From contig CAMAYN010000017.1 of assembly GCA_945862285.1 (NCBI GenBank), forward strand, positions 1-33,493: a stretch of 33,493 bases of DNA, read 5' to 3'. Made by a program: the position numbers and the translations under genes. Below, piece after piece: positions 1-8,785 of this stretch (the stretch's first letter is position 1; every line of letters begins with the position of its first letter). Source of the stretch: Akkermansia muciniphila. GTDB lineage: Bacteria; Verrucomicrobiota; Verrucomicrobiia; Verrucomicrobiales; Akkermansiaceae. The notes beneath the pieces are model-generated. The model made no database searches and was not told where the DNA came from. It saw nothing but the letters and a program-made list of their open reading frames with translations.

Positions 1-90
1 TTTAGCCGCTTCACAGCATCGGAGTATCCCGACATTGATTCATTCGTCAAAGCACTGAATGATCGCTTAGAAAAGAAGGATTTAGATTAA
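1..90 (+). CDS. C-terminal end of an unknown protein (partial)
   Basis: An open frame runs in from the left edge and stops at TAA 88-90, giving 29 residues that end in a charged tail (EKKDLD). The start and most of the gene are outside the window, so no function can be named. Its last 9 bases overlap the 3' end of the opposite-strand ATPase remnant. It could be a real gene end or part of the same decayed region. Confidence 0.4.
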   Translation, partial: FSRFTASEYPDIDSFVKALNDRLEKKDLD

Positions 91-279
91 AGAAAGCCGC
101 GCTAAATCTGCTGGCGATTCGAGATTGAAATGGTGAATCTCCCTGACGGCAATGTTCTTCACCAGCAGCCGTGCCATTGTCGTTTTCCCCGTCTGCTTTG
201 GCTCGGGCAAAGCAACGATCAGATAATCCTCCCAACGAGCACGAATGGCACTCAAGTAATCTCTTCGTTTAATGATCAT
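82..279 (-). pseudogene. Truncated AAA_14/DUF4143-type ATPase remnant
   Basis: This 65-residue frame matches the N-terminus of the AAA_14/DUF4143 family of ATP-binding proteins: an opening MIIKR, a P-loop-like EPKQTGKTT, and the ESPADLARL segment that follows it in the family. Intact members are several hundred residues long, with an ATPase core and a C-terminal DUF4143 domain. Here translation stops right after the first conserved block. The first Walker A glycine (GPRQ.GKT in relatives) is glutamate. Both features point to a non-functional fragment left by a deletion. The family assignment is from recalled motifs. Confidence 0.6.
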
Positions 280-347
280 TCTAAGCAGATTACGGAAACA
301 CCTCGCTTGTCATGGCAACTTCCGTGTGCTAAACCTGCCGCACGAGT

Positions 348-1319
348 ATGATCTTGGCATTGAGTGGCATGTTGTTTCAGGTGGCGGTTTTAAGCGGTGC
401 TTTTGCCCTTGCGGGTTTGCTGATTTTGTCAGCAATTGCTCGTCGTACAGTAGAGAACAACGATGAGCCTACACCGGTACCCAACCGCTATGCGGCCAAG
501 GATCAGGCATCGCCATACGAATTTGTTGGCGTGATCGAGGTGGAGGAAAAGTCGGAAGAAATTGTGGCAGAAAAGCCGTTGCAGTTCGGTCGAGTTGCGG
601 TTGCTTGGGTAAAAAATTCTGACATTTTTGGCGTATTAGGTCTGTGTAGCTTTTTTGTTTTTCTCGCCTTTGCGAATCTCGCGGCATCAGGAAATCCCAA
701 AGTTCCCGAAGTCAGTTCCACAGGCGTTTTGGCAAATTTTGTGATCTTCGGCATCTTAGTGGCGATCACCGTGGCATTGGTGTATCGACGGATTAAGCCC
801 ATCGATTGGCTCGGCTTGCGCTGGCAAAATTGGCTACTAGCATTGTTTTCGCCCTTGGTGGTAATTGGCATGTGGATCGTCCTCGGCTGTTTGGCGTGGG
901 TAGGATATTTCGCATGGATGGAACAAATGTGCGGGGAGTCATCCACGCAAGAAGCCGTGAAAATGTTACGTCAAAACAAAGATGTTGTCGCAGTCATTTT
1001 GATGGCCATTGCCGCAGCGGTAATGGCACCCCTAGTGGAAGAAATCATCTTCCGCGGTTACATTTACCCCGCGATGAAACGGTGGGTCGGCATTTGGCCC
1101 GCCATACTCTTTAGTTCCTTGGTATTTGCCGCAGGGCATGGCAATGCCGCACTAACTTTACCGCTGCTGATTTTGGGCGTAGTCCTAGTAATTTCTTACG
1201 AATTTACGGGATCAATCTGGATGCCGATCACCATCCACGCCTGCTTCAACGGCGCAACTGTCGGACTCCAACTTCTCGCCCGATTCGGCAATATCCCTCT
1301 ACCCGAGCCATCGCCATGA
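348..1319 (+). CDS. CPBP family intramembrane metalloprotease
   Basis: A 323-residue multi-pass membrane protein of the CPBP (CAAX protease/bacteriocin-processing, Abi) family. The three family motifs are in order: EEIIFR (residues 231-236), FAAGHGN with H264, and ITIHACFNG with H297. These form the glutamate/histidine metal-binding centre of the Rce1-type fold. The N-terminus has one hydrophobic segment (about 8-30), then a charged cytosolic or periplasmic stretch (about 32-85), then a cluster of membrane helices. Substrates in bacteria are mostly unknown; some members act in bacteriocin immunity or surface-protein processing. The stop codon overlaps the thiL start (ATGA), so the two are probably cotranslated. 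The ATG at 348 begins directly with the first hydrophobic segment; no strong ribosome-binding site is visible. Confidence 0.85.
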   Translation: MILALSGMLFQVAVLSGAFALAGLLILSAIARRTVENNDEPTPVPNRYAAKDQASPYEFVGVIEVEEKSEEIVAEKPLQFGRVAVAWVKNSDIFGVLGLCSFFVFLAFANLAASGNPKVPEVSSTGVLANFVIFGILVAITVALVYRRIKPIDWLGLRWQNWLLALFSPLVVIGMWIVLGCLAWVGYFAWMEQMCGESSTQEAVKMLRQNKDVVAVILMAIAAAVMAPLVEEIIFRGYIYPAMKRWVGIWPAILFSSLVFAAGHGNAALTLPLLILGVVLVISYEFTGSIWMPITIHACFNGATVGLQLLARFGNIPLPEPSP

Positions 1320-2212
1320 CGCAGGAAAGCTCCATGAACGGCATGGGCGAGGACGCACTTGTCGCCCGACTACTAGCGCAGTGGCCTCAGGTTTCCCACC
1401 CCGTCATCGTTGGTCCTGGCGATGATTGTGCCGTGATCGAATGCGGGACAACTTGGCAACTTTTGAAAACTGATGCCATGGTGGAAGGCCAACATTTTAC
1501 CCGCGACGAAGAGATGCACCGCGTGGGCTGGAAAGCCATCGCCCGGGTGCAAAGCGACTTCGCTGCAATGGGCGGCGCCGCAGAGGCATTGGTGGTAACG
1601 ATTTTTCTGCCGAGTGATCGACCTCTCGCACTATGGGAAAAACTCTACGCAGGCATGGCCGCAGCAGCGAAGGCGCACGGCGGTGTCCTATGCGGCGGCG
1701 AAACATCGCGCTCGCCCGAAGGAGCGGGCATATTGATTTCTGTGGCTGGCACGGGGCGTTGCTATGCCGAGCCGGTGTTGCGCTCGGGGGCTAGGAACGG
1801 CGATTTACTTTACGTTACCGGCCATCTCGGCGGGTCGCTAGCGGGGCATCATCTGGATTTTTCACCACGGGTGAACGAGGGACAATGGCTGGCGAAAATG
1901 GGCTTTGCCACCGCGATGATGGATGTATCCGATGGACTCGCCAAAGACCTGCCGCGACTCTGCATGCAATCGCAAATTGGCGCACGTGTCGAAGAAAATA
2001 AACTCCCCTTGCGGAACCATGCCACACAAAAACAGGCGATGAACGACGGCGAGGATTACGAATTACTTTTTTCCGTAAAACCCGAGCACCAAGCCGATTT
2101 AGAATCCACATGGGCGAACGATTTTCCCCGAACCCCGCTCACAAAAATCGGCACATGCACCCAGCCAAGCGCAGGAATGTCCTTCACTGGTGGATGGGAT
2201 CCATTCCGCTAA
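1316..2212 (+). CDS. thiL: Thiamine-monophosphate kinase
   Basis: ThiL phosphorylates thiamine monophosphate to thiamine diphosphate with ATP, the last step of cofactor synthesis, in the cytoplasm. All hallmarks are present: VGPGDDCAVIE with D36-D37 near the N-terminus, TDAMVEGQHF (about 52-61), SDFAAMGG (80-87), GGETSRS (about 127-133), MDVSDGLAKDL (about 202-212) and the C-terminal NDGEDYELLFSV (243-254). At 298 residues it is slightly shorter than the usual 310-330. The start overlaps the CPBP protease stop by four bases (ATGA). No TPP riboswitch and no other thi gene is visible nearby. Confidence 0.95.
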   Translation: MTQESSMNGMGEDALVARLLAQWPQVSHPVIVGPGDDCAVIECGTTWQLLKTDAMVEGQHFTRDEEMHRVGWKAIARVQSDFAAMGGAAEALVVTIFLPSDRPLALWEKLYAGMAAAAKAHGGVLCGGETSRSPEGAGILISVAGTGRCYAEPVLRSGARNGDLLYVTGHLGGSLAGHHLDFSPRVNEGQWLAKMGFATAMMDVSDGLAKDLPRLCMQSQIGARVEENKLPLRNHATQKQAMNDGEDYELLFSVKPEHQADLESTWANDFPRTPLTKIGTCTQPSAGMSFTGGWDPFR

Positions 2213-2237
2213 ATCCCCCACATTGCATTCATTCCCC

Positions 2238-2266
2238 TTGCACAATCTCCCGCCATCTCGTAGTTT
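2238..2266 (+). promoter_or_regulatory. Candidate sigma70-type promoter for the topoisomerase gene
   Basis: TTGCAC (2238-2243) and TAGTTT (2261-2266) are separated by 17 bases in the 75-base gap between thiL and the topoisomerase gene. Transcription would begin around 2273, about 15 bases before the ATG at 2288. The -10 is not ideal, so this is a pattern match only. Confidence 0.35.
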
Positions 2267-2287
2267 TTTGCTTAACAAATCCTAACT

Positions 2288-4141
2288 ATGGCAGCCACTT
2301 ATACTGAAGATGACATCAAGAGCCTCGACTGGCGCGAACATATCCGCATGCGCCCCGGCATGTACATCGGCAAACTCGCCGATGGCTCATCGCCCGACGA
2401 TGGCATTTACATTTTGTTAAAGGAAGCCGTGGATAACTCCATCGACGAGCACATCATGGGATTTGGGAAAGAAATCCGCATCGACATCGACGACCATGGC
2501 CGCGTGGAAGTGCGGGATTTTGGACGGGGGATTCCTCTCGGCAAACTCTTCGACTGCGCTGCGCAAATCAACACTGGTGCCAAGTACGATAGCGAGGCCT
2601 TTAAAAAATCCGTCGGCCTCAACGGTGTCGGCATCAAGGCCGTGAATGCGCTCTCCTCCTTCTTCGAAATCCAAGCCTGGCGCGAAGGCGAAACAAAAGC
2701 ACTAGAGTTTTCCAAAGGCCAGCTCACCCAGGATATGAAAAATCCCCGCAAAGAAGATGGAGCCAACGGCACCCGTCTCGCCTTTGATGTGGATCGCACC
2801 ATTTTCCCCGAACGCACTAAATTCCGCGAGCCCATCGTCGAGAAAATGTGCCGTTATTATTCTTACCTGAATCCCGCCCTGACCATCATTTTCAACGGGA
2901 AAAAATTTCGCTCTAAAGACGGGTTGCTCGACCTCCTCCGCGAGGAAATGGAAAAAGCCCCGCTCTACCCGCCCATCCACCTCACCGGCAAGGACATCGA
3001 AATTGCCTTCACTCACAGCGAAGAAAGCAGCGAAGAATATTACACCTTCGTCAATGGCCAAAACACCTCCCAAGGTGGCACGCACTTGCAGGCTTTTCGC
3101 GAAGCCATCGTCAACGTCATCCGCGGATTTTATAAAAAACAATGGGAACCTGCCGACATCCGCGCCGGCATCGAGGCGGCGATCTGCGTACGCATCGAAG
3201 AACCCGTCTTCGAGTCACAAACGAAAACCAAACTTGGATCTGCCAATACCAAGCCGAACGGCGGGGAATCTCTACGCACGTTCATCGGCAATTTCCTCAA
3301 AGAACACCTCGACAACTACCTGCACAAAAATCCGCAAACCGCCGAGGCGATCCAAAAGCGCATCATCGCCGCCGAGCGCGAACGCAAGGACCTGAAAGGC
3401 ATCCAAAAACTCGCCCGCGAGCGATCCCGCCAAGCGAAAGTCCACAACAAAAAACTCCGCGACTGCCGCATTCACCTCGATACCAAGCACAAACAGCGCG
3501 AAGAAAGCACCATCTTCATCACCGAGGGCGACTCCGCCTCCGGCTCCATCACCAAGTCCCGCGATGTCGAAACGCAGGCTGTTTTTTCCCTTCGTGGTAA
3601 ACCGCTCAACACCTTTGGCCTCGCCCGCAAAGTGGTTTATGAAAATGAGGAGTTCGCCTTGCTGCAAGCCGCGCTCAACATCGAAGACGGTATGGCCGAC
3701 CTGCGCTACAACCGCGTCGTCATCGCTACCGATGCCGATGTCGATGGCATGCACATTCGCTTGCTATTGCTGACATTTTTCCTCCAATTCTTCCCCGAAT
3801 TGATTCGCGATGGCCATGTTTACATTTTGCAAACGCCACTTTTCCGTGTGCGTAATAAAAAGGAAACCATTTACTGCTACAGTGAAGAAGAGCGCGTCGC
3901 CGCCATGGCAAAGCTCGGAAAAAACCCCGAAATCACGCGTTTCAAAGGTCTAGGGGAGATCTCGCCGGATGAGTTCCAATTTATGATCGGAGCCGACATG
4001 CGCCTCGACCCCGTGAACTACATCGAAGGCAAAGGCGTGCGCGAGCTGCTGACCTTCTACATGGGCAAAAACACACCCACCCGCCAAGAATACATCATCG
4101 AAAACCTCCGCGAAGACGTCGATCGCCAGATCGCGGTGTGA
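2288..4141 (+). CDS. parE: DNA topoisomerase IV subunit B-like (ParE/GyrB family) ATPase subunit
   Basis: The ATPase subunit of a type IIA topoisomerase, which drives strand passage with its A-subunit partner. The N-terminal GHKL ATPase has [11 protein letters not shown] (about 18-28), EAVDNSIDE (46-54, with the catalytic glutamate), GRGIP (79-83) and the [10 protein letters not shown] lid (111-120). The transducer domain has the QTKTKLG loop (311-317). The TOPRIM domain has TEGDSASG (412-419) and TDADVDG (481-487). [13 protein letters not shown] (551-563) closes the protein. At 617 residues it lacks the insert of gamma-proteobacterial GyrB and is nearer ParE in size. No parC/gyrA follows; the next gene is convergent. 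Whether it works as Topo IV or as a second gyrase B cannot be decided from this window. Confidence 0.9.
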   Translation: MAATYTEDDIKSLDWREHIRMRPGMYIGKLADGSSPDDGIYILLKEAVDNSIDEHIMGFGKEIRIDIDDHGRVEVRDFGRGIPLGKLFDCAAQINTGAKYDSEAFKKSVGLNGVGIKAVNALSSFFEIQAWREGETKALEFSKGQLTQDMKNPRKEDGANGTRLAFDVDRTIFPERTKFREPIVEKMCRYYSYLNPALTIIFNGKKFRSKDGLLDLLREEMEKAPLYPPIHLTGKDIEIAFTHSEESSEEYYTFVNGQNTSQGGTHLQAFREAIVNVIRGFYKKQWEPADIRAGIEAAICVRIEEPVFESQTKTKLGSANTKPNGGESLRTFIGNFLKEHLDNYLHKNPQTAEAIQKRIIAAERERKDLKGIQKLARERSRQAKVHNKKLRDCRIHLDTKHKQREESTIFITEGDSASGSITKSRDVETQAVFSLRGKPLNTFGLARKVVYENEEFALLQAALNIEDGMADLRYNRVVIATDADVDGMHIRLLLLTFFLQFFPELIRDGHVYILQTPLFRVRNKKETIYCYSEEERVAAMAKLGKNPEITRFKGLGEISPDEFQFMIGADMRLDPVNYIEGKGVRELLTFYMGKNTPTRQEYIIENLREDVDRQIAV

Positions 4142-4159
4142 TGAATATTTTGCTGTTTT

Positions 4160-7100
4160 TCAGCCCGTGATTCGGGATCGACACAGATTATCGAAATCAT
4201 TCAGCAGATCCTGACGCGCCATCAATGGTTCATTCGGCAGCGGTGGGCCGCAGGCGATTTGCCAACGGGCGAGGCTTTCGAGGTAATGCTCTCGATCTGC
4301 GGGTGAAATATTGACCGGAAATTTGCAGGCGGCGAGCAAAGGAACATTGGCGAGCAGACGAGCCATGCGCCCATTTCCATCTGCAAAAGGATGAATGCGG
4401 GTAAAAGTCGCATGGAGATAAATGTGGTCTTCCAGAGTATCACCTTTTCCTTCTCGGCGTTGATTGAACTCCCTCAACCATGAGCCCATCAAGCTGCACA
4501 CGTTGCGGGCGGTGGCATAGTTGTCATTCCATTTGAGTTTACCGTCCAACTTGATCGTAGTGCCGTTATCTTCGATCTTCCAAGCACCGATGGGTTGATA
4601 AATATCTACGGTGCTGCCTTGCATTAAAATAGTGTGAAGGCGAAAAAGGTCAGCTTCTGTCCACTCTCGTGGATCTAACATGCGATCTGCCAACCACTTT
4701 TCCGCCTCACGCTGGGCGCGGGTCATCGCAACGTGCTCTTTAGGTCGCTCAGGAAATTCAGCTTCAGGATTTTCCAAAGCGGTACGAGTCTCCTCAAGTG
4801 TAAGCGTGTTCCCTTCTAGGGTTGTGGTATTGTATGTCCAGCCTGGGTTGAGGTGTTGCAGAGTTAGCTCTTTTCGGCACTCTTTCAGAACATTTTCCGC
4901 AGTAGATCGATCCAAAGAGCCAAGGCTTGTGAAAATCTCTACCGCTCGCTGGGCATGAGGCAGTGCCTCGGCTACACGGCATTGACGTAATTTTGCAATA
5001 GCTAGGAGTTGGTTGTGATCAGCAATAAATTTTTTACCTCCGAGTTGCTCGGACAATGCAAGAGCTTCGCGGGCAAGAGCTTCGGCAGTTGAAAATTCCA
5101 TCTGAGAAATCGCCAGTCGTGCTAGGTTTCCCATGTATACTGCTTCACCTTCGAGGTCATTATTCGCACGGACGATTTTTAAAGCTTCAATGAAGCATTC
5201 TTTCGCAGCAGTAGCCTTACCAGATAGGATAAGTGTATTCGCATCGTTAGTAAGAGCCATAGCGACATTGGCACTTTCGGGGGAGATACTGCGCCGTAGT
5301 TCGAGTGCCTCTTGGTATGCAGAAATGGCTTCTGCGTATTGTCCGTCTAACTGATATCCATGACCAAGAAGTTCTTTAGCTGCCGCTTTTTCGCTGGTGA
5401 CATTTGCTTTTTTCCAGTGAAAATCGGCACGCTCGGCGCACTTGATAACTTCATTCGCCTGGCGCCGTTGGTCAAAAATACATCCAACATTGTATGCTCG
5501 CCATCCTGCGCTTAGGTAATCAGCGGCAGCTAAGGCGCGAGCTTCGGCTTTCTCGCAAAGGACGAGACACTCATCCCATTGCCCTCGAAAATGAAAGAAG
5601 TATTGGAGCGCATCGCATACTGTTTGTAAGCGCTTATTGTCGCCCGCAAGAAAAATTGGTAGCGCTGGGGCGATTTTGGGCCATACTGCTTCTAGTGCAG
5701 GAAAACGTTCGAATTTATTATAGCCGTTTTCAATGATCAAGGCATATGTATGATTTTCCAGTCGCAAGCCCGTTTCTTCAATCACTTGAGGCTTTTTATG
5801 ACATAAGAAATCCTTCACCATCGGAACGATAGTAAAAAATTGTAATTCGTCGCTTGGTACAACGAGGGAGCGGTTTACAAGAAAGCGCAGAGCGATATGA
5901 CATTCCGATTCCGTTATACTTGCGATGGCAGCTACGTGTTCTACTTTGGCTGGCTCGGTAAAATAAGAAAGGGCGCAAAGTGCCTTCGTTTCGTCTTCAC
6001 TAAAGTCGTCCACCAGATCTCCGAAAATGAATTCCAGCGGATCATTTCCATCCGGGCAGGAACGCAGGAAATCGAGCGCGTGGGCGACGGTTAGGCAGTG
6101 ACCGCGCCCGAGTTGGCCTGCCGTCCACCGTAGCAGTAGCGGTTTGCCTCCTGTTTCTTGATAGAGCTGGATACGTTCCGCCGCTGATGCATTGGCAAGA
6201 GCGGGGTTGTGTTTGGCAAGCTCGTTCAAAGTGGCAAGAGCGGCAGGCTCGCTTAGCTTTTCTAGGATAAGCTCCTCAGCGCCGGAGCCTATACGACCGC
6301 GACTGGTAAGAATGGCTTTGCATCCTGAGGGCAATTTTTTAACGAAGGTAAAAACCGTATCTCGTTCTTTTTTGAGCAGGCTTTCTAGGTTGTCGAGAAT
6401 CAGCAGCGTTTTAGAATCGCGCAAGGCATCTAGCAAAAGCCGCGGGCGTTGGTCTTCTGGGGATTTGAGAATTTCCTCATGCTTCAGTTCGCGAGCGAGT
6501 TCGCCGAATAATTCGGCGAGTCCACTGATGAGAAAACCGCTGAGGTCGCGAAGGCCATCGTCATCGAGTTCACGACTTTTGAGGGAGATAAAGATGATTC
6601 TCTGGAAGTTTTCTGGAGGAGCATCGTAAGCAGCGCGGACAGCGAGCGAGGTCTTCCCCATGCCGCCCGGTCCATCGATCAAGGCACCCCATGTGCGAGA
6701 TTCTGGGTCAAGAGCATCGGCGATTTTCCGCAACTCGTCTTCCCGACCAAAAAACGGCTGTAACGTGGGGAGATTGTGGGCGATGGTTGTATGAAGGGTA
6801 GATGCCACAACGGGAATCGATTCCTCACCACCTAGCCAGCGGACGATATTGGAGAAATCCCTTTCGACATGGAAGCGGTGGTAGCGTTTGAGCTTAGAAG
6901 AGATGTGCTGCGCATCATCATCATCGAAGAGGACAACGCGTATATTTTCTACGATGCCATTAGCTTCGTAGATGCGATGGCGAAGATCGTCTGCCTCACA
7001 AGCAGCACCCAGTCCAGTGCCAGGTTTTTGGTTTTTTTCAAAACATTCAAACCATGATTGACTGCCGATGATGATGACGTGGTCAGTTTGCAATGCTCGA

Positions 7101-7285
7101 TCACTACTCCATTTATCCCAGCCATCGTCGGGGCCTGCTGGCTTTTTATCGAGCAAGAATTGATCAAGAAGCACGTCGATACCGCAAGAGCGCAAACGTT
7201 CCGCAAAATCCCGAACTCGCGATCTTTCTGTTTCGGAAGTCTGACGATAACTAATGAAAACCTTCTTCATGCGTAGTAAGTGCAC
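4160..7285 (-). CDS. SEFIR/TIR-like, NB-ARC ATPase, TPR and Fic domain fusion protein
   Basis: A 1041-residue (from GTG 7285) multidomain STAND-type protein. Residues about 6-150 form a SEFIR/TIR-like domain (KKVFISYR, then ERLRSCGIDVLLDQF). An NB-ARC-type ATPase follows: FFGRE (178-182), Walker A GPGGMGKTS (205-213), Walker B TLLILDN (293-299), the TSR sensor (327-329) and a GGKPLLL box (379-385). A winged-helix-like segment spans about 425-500. Residues about 555-800 are helical TPR-like repeats. The C-terminus is a Fic domain with TTTLEG (820-825), resembling the class II Fic inhibitory helix motif (S/T)xxxE(G/N), and a complete catalytic HPFADGNGRMAR (965-976). The layout suggests sensing of a signal, ATP-dependent oligomerisation and effector action, as in antiphage STAND proteins; this role is inferred. 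ATG 7270 (residue 6) is an equally good start. It is monocistronic, convergent with the topoisomerase gene. Confidence 0.9.
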   Translation of the reverse strand: MHLLRMKKVFISYRQTSETERSRVRDFAERLRSCGIDVLLDQFLLDKKPAGPDDGWDKWSSDRALQTDHVIIIGSQSWFECFEKNQKPGTGLGAACEADDLRHRIYEANGIVENIRVVLFDDDDAQHISSKLKRYHRFHVERDFSNIVRWLGGEESIPVVASTLHTTIAHNLPTLQPFFGREDELRKIADALDPESRTWGALIDGPGGMGKTSLAVRAAYDAPPENFQRIIFISLKSRELDDDGLRDLSGFLISGLAELFGELARELKHEEILKSPEDQRPRLLLDALRDSKTLLILDNLESLLKKERDTVFTFVKKLPSGCKAILTSRGRIGSGAEELILEKLSEPAALATLNELAKHNPALANASAAERIQLYQETGGKPLLLRWTAGQLGRGHCLTVAHALDFLRSCPDGNDPLEFIFGDLVDDFSEDETKALCALSYFTEPAKVEHVAAIASITESECHIALRFLVNRSLVVPSDELQFFTIVPMVKDFLCHKKPQVIEETGLRLENHTYALIIENGYNKFERFPALEAVWPKIAPALPIFLAGDNKRLQTVCDALQYFFHFRGQWDECLVLCEKAEARALAAADYLSAGWRAYNVGCIFDQRRQANEVIKCAERADFHWKKANVTSEKAAAKELLGHGYQLDGQYAEAISAYQEALELRRSISPESANVAMALTNDANTLILSGKATAAKECFIEALKIVRANNDLEGEAVYMGNLARLAISQMEFSTAEALAREALALSEQLGGKKFIADHNQLLAIAKLRQCRVAEALPHAQRAVEIFTSLGSLDRSTAENVLKECRKELTLQHLNPGWTYNTTTLEGNTLTLEETRTALENPEAEFPERPKEHVAMTRAQREAEKWLADRMLDPREWTEADLFRLHTILMQGSTVDIYQPIGAWKIEDNGTTIKLDGKLKWNDNYATARNVCSLMGSWLREFNQRREGKGDTLEDHIYLHATFTRIHPFADGNGRMARLLANVPLLAACKFPVNISPADREHYLESLARWQIACGPPLPNEPLMARQDLLNDFDNLCRSRITG

Positions 7286-7307
7286 ATTTCGTCACTGACG
7301 ACCATCG

Positions 7308-7335
7308 GATATAGTTCGATTCTCACGGATAACAA
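7308..7335 (-). promoter_or_regulatory. Candidate promoter for the SEFIR-NB-ARC-Fic gene
   Basis: On the minus strand TTGTTA (7335-7330) and TATATC (7313-7308) are 16 bases apart, just upstream of the GTG/ATG starts at 7285/7270. Each box matches the sigma70 consensus at 4 of 6 positions. It would give a short leader and its own transcript, independent of the CorC/HlyC gene upstream on the same strand. Confidence 0.35.
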
Positions 7336-7383
7336 GATTAAAACCAGAATATCAGCGGGGGCATTTTTGAGATGAAAGAGCAC

Positions 7384-8715
7384 TTAACTTGGCACAGCGT
7401 TGTCGGCACCATCGTTATTTTCCGGCATACGTTGGATGAGGATTTTGTCGATGCGTTGCTGATCCATGTCGGCGATGTGGAATTTTAGGGTGCCGACGAA
7501 AAATTCCTCACCCTCCTTCGGTAAACGATCGAGCTTGTGCATGACGAAGCCCGCCAAAGTTTGGAATGGTTGGGTTTCTTGCTCGGCGGCTTCTTCCATC
7601 TCGGGGATGAGGTCAAAGATGTCGTCGATTTCCATCATGCCATCGATGATCCATGAGTCGTTGCTAATGACGCGGATTTGTGGTTTTTCGAGCGGTTGAG
7701 AACTGGGTAAATCGCCGACGATTTCTTCGATGACGTCGTCAAGTGTAACGAGTCCGCGGATGGTGCCAAATTCATCAGTGACGAGGGCGGCACCGAGTGG
7801 TGTGTTGCGTAGTGTTTCAAAAAGGCCAAGGGCATTATGGTTTTCGGTGACGAAGGCGGGTGGAACCATGATTTCGGCGAGATGTTTTACGGGAGTTTCA
7901 GGGTTGGCGAGGTCGGCGTAGAGCTGGCGGAGGCTGACCATGCCGCAGATTTCATCGCGTGAATCGCGGAAGATGGGGAAGACACTTTGACGGGTTTGGG
8001 TGATCATTTGCCAAGCGCTGGCGTGAGTGGCGTCGTGGGGAAGAAAGACGATTTTAGGGCGAGGCAGCATGATTTCCTCGGTGACGGTGTTTTGTAATTC
8101 GAGGACGCCACTTACCATTTCTTCCTCGTCGGGTTTGACGCCGCCGGTGATGATGCCTTCGCGAAGTAGGACTTGTACGTCTTCGCGTTGGCTTTGGCTT
8201 TCTGCTGTTTCTTTGCCGACGAAAAACATCAGTAGTTTGGATGATTTTTCTAAGATTTTTACCAATGGGCTGGTGTAAAACGCGAGGAGATACATGGGGC
8301 GCGCCATGAAAAGGGCGACTTTTTCGGAGTATCGTAAGGCAATGCCTTTGGGGACGAGTTCGCCGATGATGAGTGATAGGTAGGTGATGAAAGCAACGGC
8401 GAGGAAAAACGCGGTTTTCTCTGTGGTTTCGGGGGAAAGGAAGGAGATTTTTGCAAGGAGCGGGGTGATGTTTTTGGCGAGCGATTCGCCACCAAAGGCA
8501 CCGGCGAGAACACCGACGAGGGTGATGCCAATTTGCACGGTACTGAGAAATCGCTCAGGATTGGCCATGAGATCGAGGGCGGTTTGGGCGCCTTTGTGGC
8601 CTTCGTCCGCGCGTTGTTTGAGGCGGGATGTTTTTACGGAGACGAGAGCAATTTCTGCCATGGCAAAAATCCCGTTGAAACAGAGCAGGAGGATAATCAA
8701 AAGAAGTTCTAACAC
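7384..8715 (-). CDS. CNNM/CorC (HlyC) family membrane protein with CBS domains
   Basis: A 443-residue protein of the hemolysin C/CorC (CNNM) family, inner-membrane proteins linked to magnesium or cobalt transport. An N-terminal DUF21/CNNM membrane domain (about 1-165) carries the conserved ANPERFLSTVQIG segment (51-63) and GELVPK (118-123). A CBS pair follows at about 215-335, with MLPRPKIVFL and the second-CBS GLVTLDDVIEEIVGD. A C-terminal CorC_HlyC domain (about 350-430) has DGMMEIDD and LAGFVMHKLDRLPKEGE. The frame is open further upstream, to 8877, but that would overlap the panB 3' end and add 54 residues without family character. GTG 8715 places the first membrane helix at the N-terminus and leaves a 70-base gap to panB. 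Transport activity is family knowledge; the substrate is not visible here. Confidence 0.9.
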   Translation of the reverse strand: MLELLLIILLLCFNGIFAMAEIALVSVKTSRLKQRADEGHKGAQTALDLMANPERFLSTVQIGITLVGVLAGAFGGESLAKNITPLLAKISFLSPETTEKTAFFLAVAFITYLSLIIGELVPKGIALRYSEKVALFMARPMYLLAFYTSPLVKILEKSSKLLMFFVGKETAESQSQREDVQVLLREGIITGGVKPDEEEMVSGVLELQNTVTEEIMLPRPKIVFLPHDATHASAWQMITQTRQSVFPIFRDSRDEICGMVSLRQLYADLANPETPVKHLAEIMVPPAFVTENHNALGLFETLRNTPLGAALVTDEFGTIRGLVTLDDVIEEIVGDLPSSQPLEKPQIRVISNDSWIIDGMMEIDDIFDLIPEMEEAAEQETQPFQTLAGFVMHKLDRLPKEGEEFFVGTLKFHIADMDQQRIDKILIQRMPENNDGADNAVPS

Positions 8716-8785
8716 ATGGGTAGGATACTTGAGAAACGAACCAAGAGCAAGCTTGGGATGAGAACAGCTTGGGAAGAGAACGGCA

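Noticed and set aside
1200-1330. TPP riboswitch before thiL
   Set aside because: thiL starts inside the end of the protease gene, so there is no leader, and no THI-box pattern is seen.
2407-3754. Long open frames antisense to or shifted within the topoisomerase gene
   Set aside because: They lie wholly inside a gene with complete family motifs; the translations are low-complexity (Arg/Ser/Pro- or Gly/Phe-rich) and match no family.
4141-4190. Bidirectional terminator between the topoisomerase and SEFIR-NB-ARC-Fic genes
   Set aside because: Small GCTG/CAGC and CCCG/CGGG hairpins are present, but stems are only 4 bp and the sequence overlaps the end of the minus-strand gene; too weak to call.
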